A stretch of DNA of 64,000 nt, from positions 935,001 to 999,000 of the forward strand of contig NZ_CP059692.1 of assembly GCF_014058705.1 (NCBI RefSeq), in the 5' to 3' direction. Made by a program: the position numbers and the translations under genes. The notes under the pieces were generated by a model that worked only from the letters and a program-made list of their open reading frames with translations, was not told where the DNA came from and ran no database searches. Shown here piece by piece: positions 9,255 through 18,945 of this stretch (within the stretch, counting starts at the first letter, position 1; every line of letters begins with the position of its first letter). Source of the DNA: Aureimonas mangrovi (GTDB lineage: Bacteria; Pseudomonadota; Alphaproteobacteria; Rhizobiales; Rhizobiaceae).

Positions 9255-10796
9255 TCAAGCCGGCAGTGGATAGACGCCGGGCCCGACCGGCAGGTTGAGG
9301 AAGTAGAACACCGCCAGCAGAACCTGCCAGACGAGGAAGAACGACACCGCGTAGGGCAGCATCAGCGCAATCAGCGTCCCAAGGCCCGCTTTCGGCAGAT
9401 AGCGCCGCAGAAAGCCAAGCGCGACGAAGATATAGGGGTTCGTCGGCGCCAGGATGTTGAAGGCGGAATCGGCCACGCGGTAGGGCAGTTGGATGAAGCC
9501 CGGATCGTAGCCGAGTTGCATCAGGAGCGGAACGAAGACGGGCGACTCCAGCGCCCATTTCGCCGAGCCGGAGGTGATGAAGAATTCCAGGATCGCGCTC
9601 AGGCACGAATAGGCGACGAGAAGCGCGAAGCCCGTGAACTCGATCGCCACCAGCGCGTCAGCGCCGCTGATCGCGAGCCAGGTCCCAAGGCCCGACCAGT
9701 TGAAATAGGCGATGAACTGGGCCGCCGCGAAGACGAGCACGATATAGGGCGCGAGTTCCACGATCGATTCCGTCATCTTCGCAACCACGTCCTTGCCGGA
9801 GCGGATGACGCCGACCGAGATGCCGTAGGTGAGACCGACCGTGATGAAGAAGGCGAAGATGATCGGCACGATGTTGGACAGGAAGGGCGAGGGAACGAGC
9901 CCGCCATCCTCGTTGCGCAAGACTGAGCCGGGCCAGGCGACGAAGACCACCAGGAGTGCGAGGAAGACCAGCGTCGCGATCCCGACATTGCGCAGGCCGC
10001 GCCCGGCCTCAGCCGGCTCCTCGATCGTCTCGATGTCGCCTTCGGCCTGAACGCCTTTCATGCGGGGTGCGATGATGCGGTCCGTGATGACGGCGCCGAC
10101 GAGCGTCAACACGAAGACCGAGACGATGTTGAAGTACCAGTTGGCGACCGGCGTCACCAACGCCTCCGGATCTATGATGCGCGCCGCCTCGGTGGAGATG
10201 CCGGAGAGGAGGACATCGGTGCCGGAGATCATGAGATTGGCGGTAAAGCCTGCGCCGGCGCAGGCAAAGCCCGCCACGAAGCCCGTTACCGGATGGCGGC
10301 CGATCTCCTTGAAGACGAGAGCGGCGAGCGGCGGCAGGAGGATCATCGCCGCGTCGGAGGCGAGGTTCATGTTGATGCCGACGAAGCAGGTGATGATCGT
10401 GGCGAGTTTCGCGGGCGCGGCCAGCATAAGGCGCCGGACGAGAACGCCGAGAAACCCGACGCGCTCTGCAAGGCCGATGCCAAGCATGATCGTCAGGACG
10501 AGGCCGAGCGGAGCGAAGCCGACGAAATTATCGATGAGGGAATCGAGGATGTAGAGGACGCCTTCGGGCGACAGGAGGCTGCGCACCGGCATCGCCTCGC
10601 CGGTGCCCGGGTGATCCACGCTGGCGCCGAAGGCGGCCGCGATTGCCGACAGGACGATGACGATCAGCGCCAGCGCGACGAAGATGATGAAGGGGTCTGG
10701 CAATTTGTTGCCAAACCGCTCGACGGCGCCGAGGAAGCGATCCATTCGGGTGGGGTTCTCGGGATCGCCCCCCAGCGTCTGGTCGTCTGGCGTCAT
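9255..10796 (-). CDS. abgT: AbgT-family transporter (p-aminobenzoyl-glutamate type)
   Basis: Inner-membrane transporter of about 513 residues with 12 or so hydrophobic segments. It begins RMDRFLGAVERFGNKLPDPF and carries the family patterns NMNLASDAAMILLPPLAA, SGTDVLLSGIS and ITSGSAKWALESPVFVPLL. AbgT members import p-aminobenzoyl-glutamate, a folate breakdown product; some export sulfonamides. The ATG at 10796 is preceded by GAGGGGA, which excludes the longer frame. It lies 40 bases after abgB on the same strand, so uptake and cleavage appear co-transcribed. Confidence 0.93.
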   Translation of the reverse strand: MTPDDQTLGGDPENPTRMDRFLGAVERFGNKLPDPFIIFVALALIVIVLSAIAAAFGASVDHPGTGEAMPVRSLLSPEGVLYILDSLIDNFVGFAPLGLVLTIMLGIGLAERVGFLGVLVRRLMLAAPAKLATIITCFVGINMNLASDAAMILLPPLAALVFKEIGRHPVTGFVAGFACAGAGFTANLMISGTDVLLSGISTEAARIIDPEALVTPVANWYFNIVSVFVLTLVGAVITDRIIAPRMKGVQAEGDIETIEEPAEAGRGLRNVGIATLVFLALLVVFVAWPGSVLRNEDGGLVPSPFLSNIVPIIFAFFITVGLTYGISVGVIRSGKDVVAKMTESIVELAPYIVLVFAAAQFIAYFNWSGLGTWLAISGADALVAIEFTGFALLVAYSCLSAILEFFITSGSAKWALESPVFVPLLMQLGYDPGFIQLPYRVADSAFNILAPTNPYIFVALGFLRRYLPKAGLGTLIALMLPYAVSFFLVWQVLLAVFYFLNLPVGPGVYPLPA

Positions 10797-10836
10797 CGTC
10801 TGTCCCCTCGCATGCGCGCCGCCTGCACGCTTCCGA

Positions 10837-12276
10837 TCAGGCGGCCATGATGGCGATCGGCGGTTCGGTGCCGTCCGGAATGGGGCTCTCGTAGCCCTGC
10901 TCGCCGACACGGCGGGCAAGGTCCGCTCTTGCGCGTTCGATCAGCGACGGGTCGAGAAGGGCGGCAACGGCGGTCGCGGCCATCACCTTGGCCGCGTGCG
11001 CCATACCCTTCTTGGCGGCGGGCGCCTTGCCTTGCGCGACCATCTGCCAGGAGTGCAGCGGCGTGCCGATCGCGGCCGTCGCGCCGTAGATCTGGACGAG
11101 CGGCACGACCCAGGAGACATCGGCCACATCCGTCGAGCCGAGGATCGAAGGTTTCGTGCCGCCCGCCGTGGGCAGGAAGTCGCAGAGCGGGCGCTCGTCT
11201 GGCGTTGCCACGCCGAAGCGGGCATAGGCGTCTGCCTTGTCCTCATCGGACAGCGTCGCGCGGATTTCTTCGGCGAAGCGGCGGTCGGCCTCGTCGAATT
11301 CGGCGGGGCCGAGGCGGGCGAGCTCGGCCTGCATCGCTTCAATGAGCGGCGTGTTGGCGACGAGATCCGAGACGGCGCTGATGACCATCGGCTCGACGCG
11401 TGTCTCGGTCATCAGCGCGGCGCCCTCGGCCACCTTCTTCACGCGCTCCAGAAGCACGCTCATGGCTCTCAGCGTCGGCGCACGCACCGAGTAGCGTACC
11501 TTCGCGAAAGCCTGCACGACATTGGGCGCAATGCCGCCCGAGTCGATCACGGCGTAGTGGACGCGTGCGTCGCTGGGCATGTGCTCGCGGAGATAGTTGA
11601 CGCCGACGCTCATCAGTTCGACCGCGTCGAGCGCCGAGCGACCGAGATGGGGCGCTGCGGCGGCATGGGAGGCGCGACCGTGAAAGTCGAAATCGATGCG
11701 CGTGTTGGCGAGCGATCCACCGCCCATCACGTCGGTCAGGGACTCCGGATGCCAGGAGATGGCGATGTCGACGTCGTCGAAGAGCCCGGCCTTCACCATG
11801 AAGGCCTTGGCGCCGCCGCCTTCTTCGGCCGGGCAGCCGTAATAGCGTACACGCCCTGGCGTTCCCGTCTGGGCCAGCCAGTCCTTGATCGCGCTCGCCG
11901 CCAGAAGCGCGCCGGCGCCGAGAAGGTTGTGGCCGCACCCATGCCCGTTGCCGCCCGCCTCGACCGGCCGATGCTCGGCTATGCCGTCTTCTTGGCTGAG
12001 GCCGGGCAGGGCGTCGAACTCGCCGAGGATGGCGATGACCGGACCACCTTCGCCGGCCTCGCCGATCACCGAGGTCGGAATGCCGGCGACGCCTTGCGTC
12101 ACGCGGAAACCGAGTTCATCGAGCGCCTCACGATGCAGCTTGACCGAACGATGCTCACCATAGCAGGTCTCGGGAACGGCCCACACCGCATCCGCGAGGG
12201 CCGCCATGCGGGGCGCGTTGGCGTCGACATGGTTCCAGATGGCCGGCGCGTTCTTCATGCTTTCGTGTGCCTGCAT
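10837..12276 (-). CDS. abgB: M20 amidohydrolase, AbgB-like p-aminobenzoyl-glutamate hydrolase subunit
   Basis: Predicted to cleave p-aminobenzoyl-glutamate to p-aminobenzoate and glutamate. The 479-residue protein has the M20D layout: metal ligands in GHGCGHNLLGAG, then PAEEGGGAK, a dimerisation domain with DFHGRASHAAAAPHLGRSAL, and a distal STDVADVSWVVPL. GGGAGAG lies 8 bases before the ATG. It precedes abgT in the same operon. In E. coli the enzyme is an AbgA/AbgB pair; no abgA is visible here, so a homomeric enzyme or a different amide substrate is possible. Confidence 0.88.
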   Translation of the reverse strand: MQAHESMKNAPAIWNHVDANAPRMAALADAVWAVPETCYGEHRSVKLHREALDELGFRVTQGVAGIPTSVIGEAGEGGPVIAILGEFDALPGLSQEDGIAEHRPVEAGGNGHGCGHNLLGAGALLAASAIKDWLAQTGTPGRVRYYGCPAEEGGGAKAFMVKAGLFDDVDIAISWHPESLTDVMGGGSLANTRIDFDFHGRASHAAAAPHLGRSALDAVELMSVGVNYLREHMPSDARVHYAVIDSGGIAPNVVQAFAKVRYSVRAPTLRAMSVLLERVKKVAEGAALMTETRVEPMVISAVSDLVANTPLIEAMQAELARLGPAEFDEADRRFAEEIRATLSDEDKADAYARFGVATPDERPLCDFLPTAGGTKPSILGSTDVADVSWVVPLVQIYGATAAIGTPLHSWQMVAQGKAPAAKKGMAHAAKVMAATAVAALLDPSLIERARADLARRVGEQGYESPIPDGTEPPIAIMAA

Positions 12277-12428
12277 TATTTATGCTCTCCCTTAGTCTGT
12301 GCCCAAACGGGCGGCATTGGCAACTATGGCGGGCGCTCTCGTGTCTTTCGCATGTGCCGACACAGGCTCGACACAAGGCTGACGACTACAATGGCGACAG
12401 GCCACAGCCTCGTGTAACGGATGAACCC

Positions 12429-13652
12429 ATGCGCACCGTCCTCGCCCTTCTCGTCGCCTTTCTGGCCTTCTCGCCGGCCTTCGCGCAAGGCGGCGTGACG
12501 GCCGGGTTTCCGCCCTTCCTGGAGAACGAGATATGGCCGGTGGCGCGCGCGCAGGGCGTCTCGCGTGCCACCTTCGACGCCGCGCTGGGCCGCGTATCGC
12601 CCAATCTCAAGCTGCCCGATCTCGTCCTGCCGGGCCAGAGCGCACCGGTGGCGGAGAACCAGCATCAGGCCGAATTTCAGAGCCCGGCCGCCTATTTCTC
12701 CGAGAGCTCGATAAACGGCCTCGTCTCGCGCGGTCGCTCGCTGCTTCAACAGCACGCGGCGGTGATATCTCGGATCGAGCAACGCTATGGCGTGCCGGGG
12801 CCGATCATCGTCGCCGTCTGGGGGCGGGAATCGGCCTTCGGGTCCGCCTCCATTCCGCACGACGCATTCGAAGTGCTGGCGACGAAGGCTTATCTCGCGC
12901 GGCGCAAGGAGATGTTCACCGCCGAACTGATCGCGGCGCTGCGCATCGTGGAAGAAGGGCATCTCAGGCCCGCGCAGATGAAGTCGTCATGGGCCGGTGC
13001 GCTCGGCCAGCCGCAGTTCATGCCGACCAAGTTTCTTGAACTGGCGGTCGATTTCGACGGCGACGGGCGCAAGGACATCTGGAATTCGGTGCCCGATACG
13101 CTGGCCTCGATCGCCAACTATCTGCGCCAGTCCGGCTGGGTGCCCGGGCGCGACTGGGGCTTTGAAGCGAATGTGCCCGACAGCGTCTCCTGCACGCTGG
13201 AGGGGCCGGATCGCGGGCGCCCGATTTCTGATTTCGTGCGCGCTGGTGTGACACGCGTCTCAGGCCGTCCGTTCCCGGCGAACGAGGCGAACGCCACGGG
13301 CCACCTGATGATGCCGGCGGGGCGCTACGGCCCGGCCTTCATCGCCACGCCGAACTTCTACGTCATCAAGGCCTACAACAATTCGGACCTCTACGCGCTG
13401 TTCATCGGCCATGTGGCCGACCGTATGCGCGGCTCGGGCAGCTTCCAGGGCGGCTGGGTGCGCGTCGACGGACTGACGCGCGGCGACGTTGCACGGATGC
13501 AGGAGCGGCTGGTGGCGCAGGGCCACGACGTCGGCGGTGTCGACGGGCTGCCGGGTTTCAGGACACGTCGCTCCATCGGACTGTTCGAAGAGCGCGCCGG
13601 TATGGCCGCGGGCTGCTGGCCGACGCGCGAACTGAAGGGCCGGATGGGCTAG
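12429..13652 (+). CDS. lytic murein transglycosylase (MltB type) with peptidoglycan-binding domain
   Basis: Exported peptidoglycan lyase of 407 residues. It has a signal peptide (MRTVLALLVAFLAFSPAFAQ) and an SLT_2 catalytic domain with the active-site glutamate in AVWGRESAFGS and the motif SSWAGALGQPQFMPTKF. A C-terminal peptidoglycan-binding repeat (about 345-400) contains RMQERLVAQGHDVGGVDGLPG. No lipobox is present, so it is probably periplasmic and soluble rather than a lipoprotein. The start is set by the signal peptide. The next gene follows after 6 bases. Confidence 0.93.
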   Translation: MRTVLALLVAFLAFSPAFAQGGVTAGFPPFLENEIWPVARAQGVSRATFDAALGRVSPNLKLPDLVLPGQSAPVAENQHQAEFQSPAAYFSESSINGLVSRGRSLLQQHAAVISRIEQRYGVPGPIIVAVWGRESAFGSASIPHDAFEVLATKAYLARRKEMFTAELIAALRIVEEGHLRPAQMKSSWAGALGQPQFMPTKFLELAVDFDGDGRKDIWNSVPDTLASIANYLRQSGWVPGRDWGFEANVPDSVSCTLEGPDRGRPISDFVRAGVTRVSGRPFPANEANATGHLMMPAGRYGPAFIATPNFYVIKAYNNSDLYALFIGHVADRMRGSGSFQGGWVRVDGLTRGDVARMQERLVAQGHDVGGVDGLPGFRTRRSIGLFEERAGMAAGCWPTRELKGRMG

Positions 13653-13658
13653 GGGTCG

Positions 13659-14558
13659 ATGTCGTCCGAACAGACCGTCCTCAAGCGCTCCATCCTTGCC
13701 ACGATCCTCGTCGGGTCGATCGGCATCGGTTTCGGCGTCCTGTCGGGTTCGCTGTCCATCGTCTTCGACGGCGTCTTCTCCGCCGTCGACGCCTCGATGA
13801 CGGCGCTTGCCCTCTTCGTCTCGCGCCTCATCGCGCGCCCGACCAGCCATCGCTTCCAGATGGGCTTCTGGCACATCGAGCCGATGGTTCTGGCGGTGAA
13901 CGGCTCGCTGCTGATCGCGCTGTCATTCTACGCCTTCGTCAACGCCGTCTCCGGGCTGTTCTCCGGAGGGCGCGAACTCGAGTTCGGCTGGGCGATCGTC
14001 TACGCCGCCGTTGTCGCGGCGATCTGTCTTGCGATGTTCCTGACCGGACGACGCGCCAACCGATCCATCGGATCGGAACTCGTTGCGCTGGACGTGAAGG
14101 GCTGGGCCATGTCCGGCCTCATCACGGCGGCTCTTCTCGTCGCCTTTGCCTTGGCCGCGCTCCTCGCCGGCACGCCCTACGAATGGATGATGCCCTACGT
14201 CGACCCCGCGGTGCTGGCGATCCTGACGCTCGTCATCATTCCGGTTCCCGTGCGCACGGTGTGGGAAGCCATCGGTGACATCTTCCTCGTCGCGCCAAGC
14301 GCGCTGGACGAGGAGGCGCGCGCCGCCGCCGCCGCCGCGGCCGAGCGCCACGGCTTCGCAGGCTTCCGGACCTATGTCGCCAAAGTGGGGCGGTCACGGT
14401 TGATCGAGGTTCATTTCCTCGTTCCGGCGGACTTCCCCATCGTGTCCGTCGAAACGCTCGATGCCATCCGTGCCGAAGTCGCTGCGGGTATTGGCGGGCG
14501 GCCGGAGGATCGCTGGTTGACGATCGCCTTCACAGGCGATCCGCGCTGGGCGGAATGA
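13659..14558 (+). CDS. cation diffusion facilitator (CDF) family transporter
   Basis: Predicted divalent-metal/proton antiporter of the inner membrane, 299 residues. About five to six membrane segments are seen. The TM2 pattern DGVFSAVDASMTAL and the TM5 aspartate (ALDVKGWAMSG) fit metal-site positions of the superfamily. The cytoplasmic C-terminal domain (about 205-299) is present but lacks an obvious histidine-rich loop. The metal cannot be assigned. It starts 6 bases after the lytic transglycosylase and probably shares its transcript. Its stop abuts the stop of the convergent protease gene (TGATCA). Confidence 0.88.
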   Translation: MSSEQTVLKRSILATILVGSIGIGFGVLSGSLSIVFDGVFSAVDASMTALALFVSRLIARPTSHRFQMGFWHIEPMVLAVNGSLLIALSFYAFVNAVSGLFSGGRELEFGWAIVYAAVVAAICLAMFLTGRRANRSIGSELVALDVKGWAMSGLITAALLVAFALAALLAGTPYEWMMPYVDPAVLAILTLVIIPVPVRTVWEAIGDIFLVAPSALDEEARAAAAAAAERHGFAGFRTYVAKVGRSRLIEVHFLVPADFPIVSVETLDAIRAEVAAGIGGRPEDRWLTIAFTGDPRWAE

Positions 14559-16052
14559 TCAGCCGCGCTCGCCCAAGCAGATGATCGGCAGGATCGAGTC
14601 CTGCACCTTGGCGGTGGCATCCGGCACGCTTTCGAACGTGGCATCGGTCGGCGCCGGCGTGTAGGACACGCCTTGGTCGTCCAGGAACCGCGCGGCGGCG
14701 TCCGTGCGGATCGCGAAATTGATCGTCTGCGGGATGTCCCCCGTGAGGTCGGCAACAGCCACCGCGTCTAGCTTGGCGGTGACGATGCCGACGACGCGCC
14801 CGGCCAAATCCACAACGGGGCCGCCCGAGTTGCCGGGCTGCACGGCGGCGGAAATCTGCAGGTAGTTCGGATCGTTCATCAGTCCGAGCAGCGACGAGAC
14901 GTTGCCCCGCGTGACGTTCAGGCTGTCGGCGAGAATCGAGCGCAGCGGATAGCCCAGCGCGAGGATGTCCTCTCCGAGCCGCGGCGTGTCCTCCACCAGC
15001 GGCAGCGGCGCCCCGAGATCCCCTTCGAGGCGCAGAAGCGCGAGGTCGTTGTCGGCGTCGATGACGACTTCGCTCGCCGCGCCCACCTGTCCGACAAGGA
15101 CCGTGGCGCAGGCATTGACGACGTGGGCGTTTGTCAAAACCCATTCGCCTGCAACGACGAAGCCCGTGCCCGAGGCGTCGAAGGCAGGGGAGCCGTCGTC
15201 GCGCACGTCAGCCGGCGCGGTGCGCGCCACGAGCGTGTTGGGGCTGGCGAAAGCCTGCGCGTAACGATCATCGCGCGAGATGGAGGCCAGCGCGCCGTTC
15301 GGGTCCTGCGCCGGGGCATGGAAGGGCTCGAAGGAGCCGGCTGCGACCGCGATGTAAGGTGCAAGCTCGTCACCGCGTTCCGGGGCGTAGGCGACGGAGA
15401 ACCCCCGGAGGTCCGTGCCCTCGCCGTCGAAACGGATGAAATAGTCTCGCCCATCCTCGCGGCCGCGGATGACGAAGTGATCGCCGATGAAATCGGCCTG
15501 ACGTACTGTCTTCGACGCGGTCTCGGTACGCAGGATGTCGAACACCTCGCGAAGGTCATAGCCTTCGTTGGCGAAACGCACGGTCTCGATCTCGATCGAG
15601 GCATCAGAGGCGCGCCACATCGTCCCGACCTCGGTACGCCCAACGCGCTGGACCAGCGTCGACGGCAGACCGAAGCGCACACCCGTCTCGCCGTCGCTCT
15701 CCCAGATGAAGCCGACCGCATCGACTGCGGTATCGCTCGCCGCGAGGAGCGCCTGAAGGAAAGGCTCGGTCATCACGCCGTCGGACGGAAGGCCGTTGCG
15801 TGCCTGGAAGTCGCGGATCGCGCGCAGCGTCTGCGGCCCGATATGTCCGTCGAACGAACCGGCATAGTCGCCAGCCCACGCGAGGCGCATCTGGAGACCC
15901 TGACGGAATTCCCGATCGGTGTTGTCGTTGTAGGCGGCGGCGAGGTCGGCGATGGCGGGCGCGGCCGAAACCGAGACGGCCGCGCCATTCAAGCCAGCAA
16001 AAAGCACGGATGCCGCAAGAACTGCCTTCAGCGTCTGCCGCATGTCCCTCAT
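14559..16052 (-). CDS. exported trypsin-like serine protease with N-terminal peptidoglycan-binding domain
   Basis: Predicted periplasmic protease of 497 residues. It has a signal peptide (about 1-30), a peptidoglycan-binding-1 repeat (about 45-105, with RLAWAGDYAGSFDGHIGPQT), a middle domain of unknown type, and a C-terminal trypsin-2/DegP-like domain. The catalytic triad is visible: His in VLTNAHVV, Asp in DADNDLALL, Ser in QPGNSGGPV. No PDZ domain follows, unlike DegP. ATG at 16052 or 16043 could serve as start. A TTGACA lies upstream on this strand at 16127-16122. Substrates are unknown; the wall-binding module suggests anchoring to murein. Confidence 0.9.
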   Translation of the reverse strand: MRDMRQTLKAVLAASVLFAGLNGAAVSVSAAPAIADLAAAYNDNTDREFRQGLQMRLAWAGDYAGSFDGHIGPQTLRAIRDFQARNGLPSDGVMTEPFLQALLAASDTAVDAVGFIWESDGETGVRFGLPSTLVQRVGRTEVGTMWRASDASIEIETVRFANEGYDLREVFDILRTETASKTVRQADFIGDHFVIRGREDGRDYFIRFDGEGTDLRGFSVAYAPERGDELAPYIAVAAGSFEPFHAPAQDPNGALASISRDDRYAQAFASPNTLVARTAPADVRDDGSPAFDASGTGFVVAGEWVLTNAHVVNACATVLVGQVGAASEVVIDADNDLALLRLEGDLGAPLPLVEDTPRLGEDILALGYPLRSILADSLNVTRGNVSSLLGLMNDPNYLQISAAVQPGNSGGPVVDLAGRVVGIVTAKLDAVAVADLTGDIPQTINFAIRTDAAARFLDDQGVSYTPAPTDATFESVPDATAKVQDSILPIICLGERG

Positions 16053-16126
16053 CCCCGTCCACCAGAATGGTCGCAGAAGGAACGCAAGGAATCAGATTTT
16101 GATCCCGGCATCTTAACCAAATGTCA

Positions 16127-16155
16127 AGCGCCTAGCGTATCGGCGCTAATTTTTT
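16127..16155 (+). terminator. hairpin with T-tract on the plus strand, overlapping the rmuC end
   Basis: AGCGCC (16127-16132) pairs with GGCGCT (16142-16147) around a 9-base loop, followed by AATTTTTT. This is terminator-like only on the plus strand, where no sense gene precedes it. On the minus strand it sits between the rmuC stop and the protease promoter without a T-tract. It may stop antisense transcription or act as an imperfect terminator for rmuC. Confidence 0.4.
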
Positions 16156-17344
16156 ACGAAGGTGAGCGCGAAAATGCTAGGAGATCAGCGTTTTCCCCTG
16201 TCTCATCACACTCTCGCGAGGACGCATCCGTGTCGGCTTCACCGAGATCGACGGAGGCAATGCGCTCGCCGCGCCGGACGATCTTTTCCGTCGAGATCAG
16301 GATCTGGTCGATGTCGCGTCCCGTCTGGCCGAAATGCGTGCGCAGCGCGCCGACCCGGGCGTCGAGCCGCTGCATGTCGTCTGCCAGTAGCGCGACCTCC
16401 TTCTGGATCCGTCCGGCCTCGCGGCGCATGCGTTGATCCTTCAACAGCGCCTGCACGACCTGGATCGACAGCATGAGAAGGGCGGGTGAAACGATGACGA
16501 CACGCGCCCGATGCGCCTTCTGGACGACGTCCTCGAAGCGCTCGTTGAGTTCGGCGAATATCGATTCGGACGGTACGAAGAGGAAGGCGGTGTCCTGCGT
16601 CTCACCCGGCAGAAGGTACTTCTCCGCGACGGCGCGCACATGCACGTCCATGTCGCGGCGCAAGCGCTGAGCGGCCGAGGCGCGCGCCGGCTCGTCCTCA
16701 GCCTCGCGAAGGGCACTCCAAGCCTCCAGCGGAAACTTGGCGTCGATGGCGAGCGAGGGAGCGCCGTTCGGCATGACGATCAGGCAATCCGGCCGCTTGC
16801 CGTTGGAAAGCGTCGCCTGGAAGGAGTACGCCCCGTGAGGCAGGGCGTCCATCACGATCGCCTCCATCCGCCCTTGCCCGAAGGCGCCACGCGCCTGCTT
16901 GTTGGCTAGGATGTCCTGCAGGCGCACGACCTCTCCGGCCAGATTGCGGATTTCGCCCTGCGCGCGGTCGATCACGGCGAGGCGTTCCGACAGGCGCGTC
17001 AGCGTCTCGCCCGTCTCGCGCGCGGCCTGGCCGAGCGACTGGTTGACCCGCGAGCCGACCCCATCGAGCCGTTCGGCGAGAACGCGCGTCATCTCCGCCT
17101 GCCTCCCGCCGAAGATCTCGGCCATGGTCTGCATGCGGCCGGAAAGTTCGCTCTGCCCGCGCAGCACTGCCTCGACCCGTTCCTCGGCGGCTTCGGCCCG
17201 CTGCTCGGCATCGCGGCGCGCTGCCCCTGCCCGCAGGACCAGGATGACGGCGAGAAGCGCGATCGCGGCAAGCATTGTCACACCGAGCGTGACGTCGAAA
17301 CCGAGAAGCGGGAACAGAACACGGTCGAGAAGGCTGGCGTCCAT
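16154..17344 (-). CDS. rmuC: DNA recombination protein RmuC
   Basis: Predicted membrane-anchored, nuclease-like protein that limits inversion and rearrangement at repeats. The 396-residue protein has one N-terminal membrane helix (about residues 15-38), a long charged coiled-coil region to about 165, and the RmuC domain with the PD-(D/E)XK-like core [20 protein letters not shown] and [11 protein letters not shown]. The ATG at 17344 is preceded by AGGA at good distance. It is divergent from def. Confidence 0.92.
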   Translation of the reverse strand: MDASLLDRVLFPLLGFDVTLGVTMLAAIALLAVILVLRAGAARRDAEQRAEAAEERVEAVLRGQSELSGRMQTMAEIFGGRQAEMTRVLAERLDGVGSRVNQSLGQAARETGETLTRLSERLAVIDRAQGEIRNLAGEVVRLQDILANKQARGAFGQGRMEAIVMDALPHGAYSFQATLSNGKRPDCLIVMPNGAPSLAIDAKFPLEAWSALREAEDEPARASAAQRLRRDMDVHVRAVAEKYLLPGETQDTAFLFVPSESIFAELNERFEDVVQKAHRARVVIVSPALLMLSIQVVQALLKDQRMRREAGRIQKEVALLADDMQRLDARVGALRTHFGQTGRDIDQILISTEKIVRRGERIASVDLGEADTDASSRECDETGENADLLAFSRSPS

Positions 17345-17441
17345 ATCGCTTCCTACCGCGAACAGCGGCGGCAATCCAGATCAAATCGTGAACAAACGTC
17401 GGTCGATTGACGCCGTGGGCGCGCCGGACTACCTGAGCGCC

Positions 17442-17960
17442 ATGACGATCAAGCCTCTCATCATCCTGCCCGATCCGCTGCTGCGACAGGTCTCGGCGCC
17501 CGTGGAACGCGTGGACGACGCCGTGCGCCGCCTTGCGGACGACATGCTCGAGACGATGTACGACGCGCCGGGCATCGGGCTCGCCGCGATCCAGATCGGC
17601 GAGCCGATCCGCATGCTCGTCATCGACGTGTCTAAGGAAGACGAGGAGAAGACCCCGCTCACCTTCGTGAACCCAGAGATTGTCGAGCGTTCCGATGCGC
17701 TGTCGGTCTACGAGGAGGGGTGCCTTTCGATTCCGGACTATTATGCCGAGGTGGAGCGGCCGGAGAAGGTGCGGGTGACCTACGTCGATCTGGCGGGCGC
17801 AGCGCGCGAGATCGAGGCAGACGGGTTGCTGGCAACCTGTCTGCAGCACGAGATCGACCATCTGAACGGCACGCTTTTCATCGACCACATCTCCAAATTG
17901 AAGCGCGACATGGTGGTGAAGAAGTTCACCAAGGCCGCCCGCAACAAGGCCGTCGCCTGA
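17442..17960 (+). CDS. def: peptide deformylase
   Basis: Removes the N-formyl group from nascent proteins. The 172-residue protein has all three deformylase motifs: [10 protein letters not shown] (about 46-55), EGCLS (about 95-99) and QHEIDH (about 137-142), giving Cys and two His metal ligands plus the catalytic Glu. Type 1 length. The start [15 protein letters not shown] is the family norm; the frame is open far upstream but that part reads as rmuC antisense. First gene of def-fmt-truA, with fmt 25 bases on. Confidence 0.97.
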   Translation: MTIKPLIILPDPLLRQVSAPVERVDDAVRRLADDMLETMYDAPGIGLAAIQIGEPIRMLVIDVSKEDEEKTPLTFVNPEIVERSDALSVYEEGCLSIPDYYAEVERPEKVRVTYVDLAGAAREIEADGLLATCLQHEIDHLNGTLFIDHISKLKRDMVVKKFTKAARNKAVA

Positions 17961-17985
17961 CGGCGCCGGCAAGGGGCCCGAGCGT

Positions 17986-18945
17986 ATGAGCCTTCGCATC
18001 GTCTTCATGGGAACGCCGGCCTTCTCCGTGCCGACGCTTTCGGCCCTTGCCGACGCCGGCCATGAGGTCGCAGCCGTCTACTCGCAGCCGCCGCGCCCGG
18101 CCGGGCGACGCGGGCTCGCACCGACGCCCTCGCCGGTGGCGGTCGAGGCCGAACGCCTCGGAGCGGAAGTCCGCACGCCCGTCTCTTTGAAGAGCGCCGA
18201 AGAACAGGCGGCCTTCGCGGCGCTGAAGTCCGACATCGCGATCGTCGTCGCCTACGGGCTGCTCCTGCCGCAAGCTGTGCTCGACGCGCCGCGTCACGGC
18301 GCGCTGAACGGCCACGCCTCCCTGCTGCCGCGCTGGCGCGGCGCCGCGCCGATCCAGCGGGCGATTGAGGCGCGCGACGTGGCGACGGGCGTGATGGTAA
18401 TGCGCATGGAGGCCGGGCTCGACACCGGCCCGGTGGCGCTGACGATGGAAACGACGATCGGGCCGCAGGACACGGCCGGGGACCTGCACGAGCGCCTGTC
18501 CGCGCTCTGTGCCCAAGGCGTGGTGGAGGCGCTGGCACGTCTCGAAGCCGGAACGCTCGCCTTCGAGGCCCAGGACGCGATCGCTGCGCGCACCGGGCGC
18601 GAGACGGTCTATGCGCGCAAGATCGACAAAGGCGAGACGGCGGTGGACTTCACGCTGCCGGCGGCGGACGTCGCCGCGCGCATCAACGCCTTCTCGCCCT
18701 TTCCCGGCGCCTGGACCATGATCGACTTTGGCGCAGGCCCGGAGCGCGTGAAGCTCCTGCGCGCACTGCCCATCGCCGGTGACGGCGCGCCCGGCCGCCT
18801 TCTCGACGAAGGTCTGACGATCGCCTGTGCCGACGGCGCCGTGCAGATTCGCGAGGCCCAGCGGGCGGGTGGCAAGGCGATGGCGGCGGACATCCTGCTT
18901 CGCGGGGCATCGCCTGTCGCCGGCAGCTTTGCCGGCGCGCGCTGA
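17986..18945 (+). CDS. fmt: methionyl-tRNA formyltransferase
   Basis: Formylates initiator Met-tRNA using 10-formyl-THF, the step that def later reverses on proteins. The 319-residue enzyme begins [18 protein letters not shown], has the formyl-THF site motif [20 protein letters not shown] with catalytic Asn/His/Asp (LDTGPV), and the C-terminal OB-like domain. It sits between def and truA; its stop and the truA start share one base (TGATG). Confidence 0.97.
   Translation: MSLRIVFMGTPAFSVPTLSALADAGHEVAAVYSQPPRPAGRRGLAPTPSPVAVEAERLGAEVRTPVSLKSAEEQAAFAALKSDIAIVVAYGLLLPQAVLDAPRHGALNGHASLLPRWRGAAPIQRAIEARDVATGVMVMRMEAGLDTGPVALTMETTIGPQDTAGDLHERLSALCAQGVVEALARLEAGTLAFEAQDAIAARTGRETVYARKIDKGETAVDFTLPAADVAARINAFSPFPGAWTMIDFGAGPERVKLLRALPIAGDGAPGRLLDEGLTIACADGAVQIREAQRAGGKAMAADILLRGASPVAGSFAGAR

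Noticed and set aside
10657-12417. 586-codon open frame on the plus strand opposite abgB and the abgT start
   Set aside because: It spans two convincing genes and their operon junction in antisense and shows no protein-like pattern.
16899-17441. N-terminal extension of peptide deformylase by 181 residues
   Set aside because: The extension is the antisense of rmuC, is Arg/Ser-rich, and family members start at the ATG at 17442.
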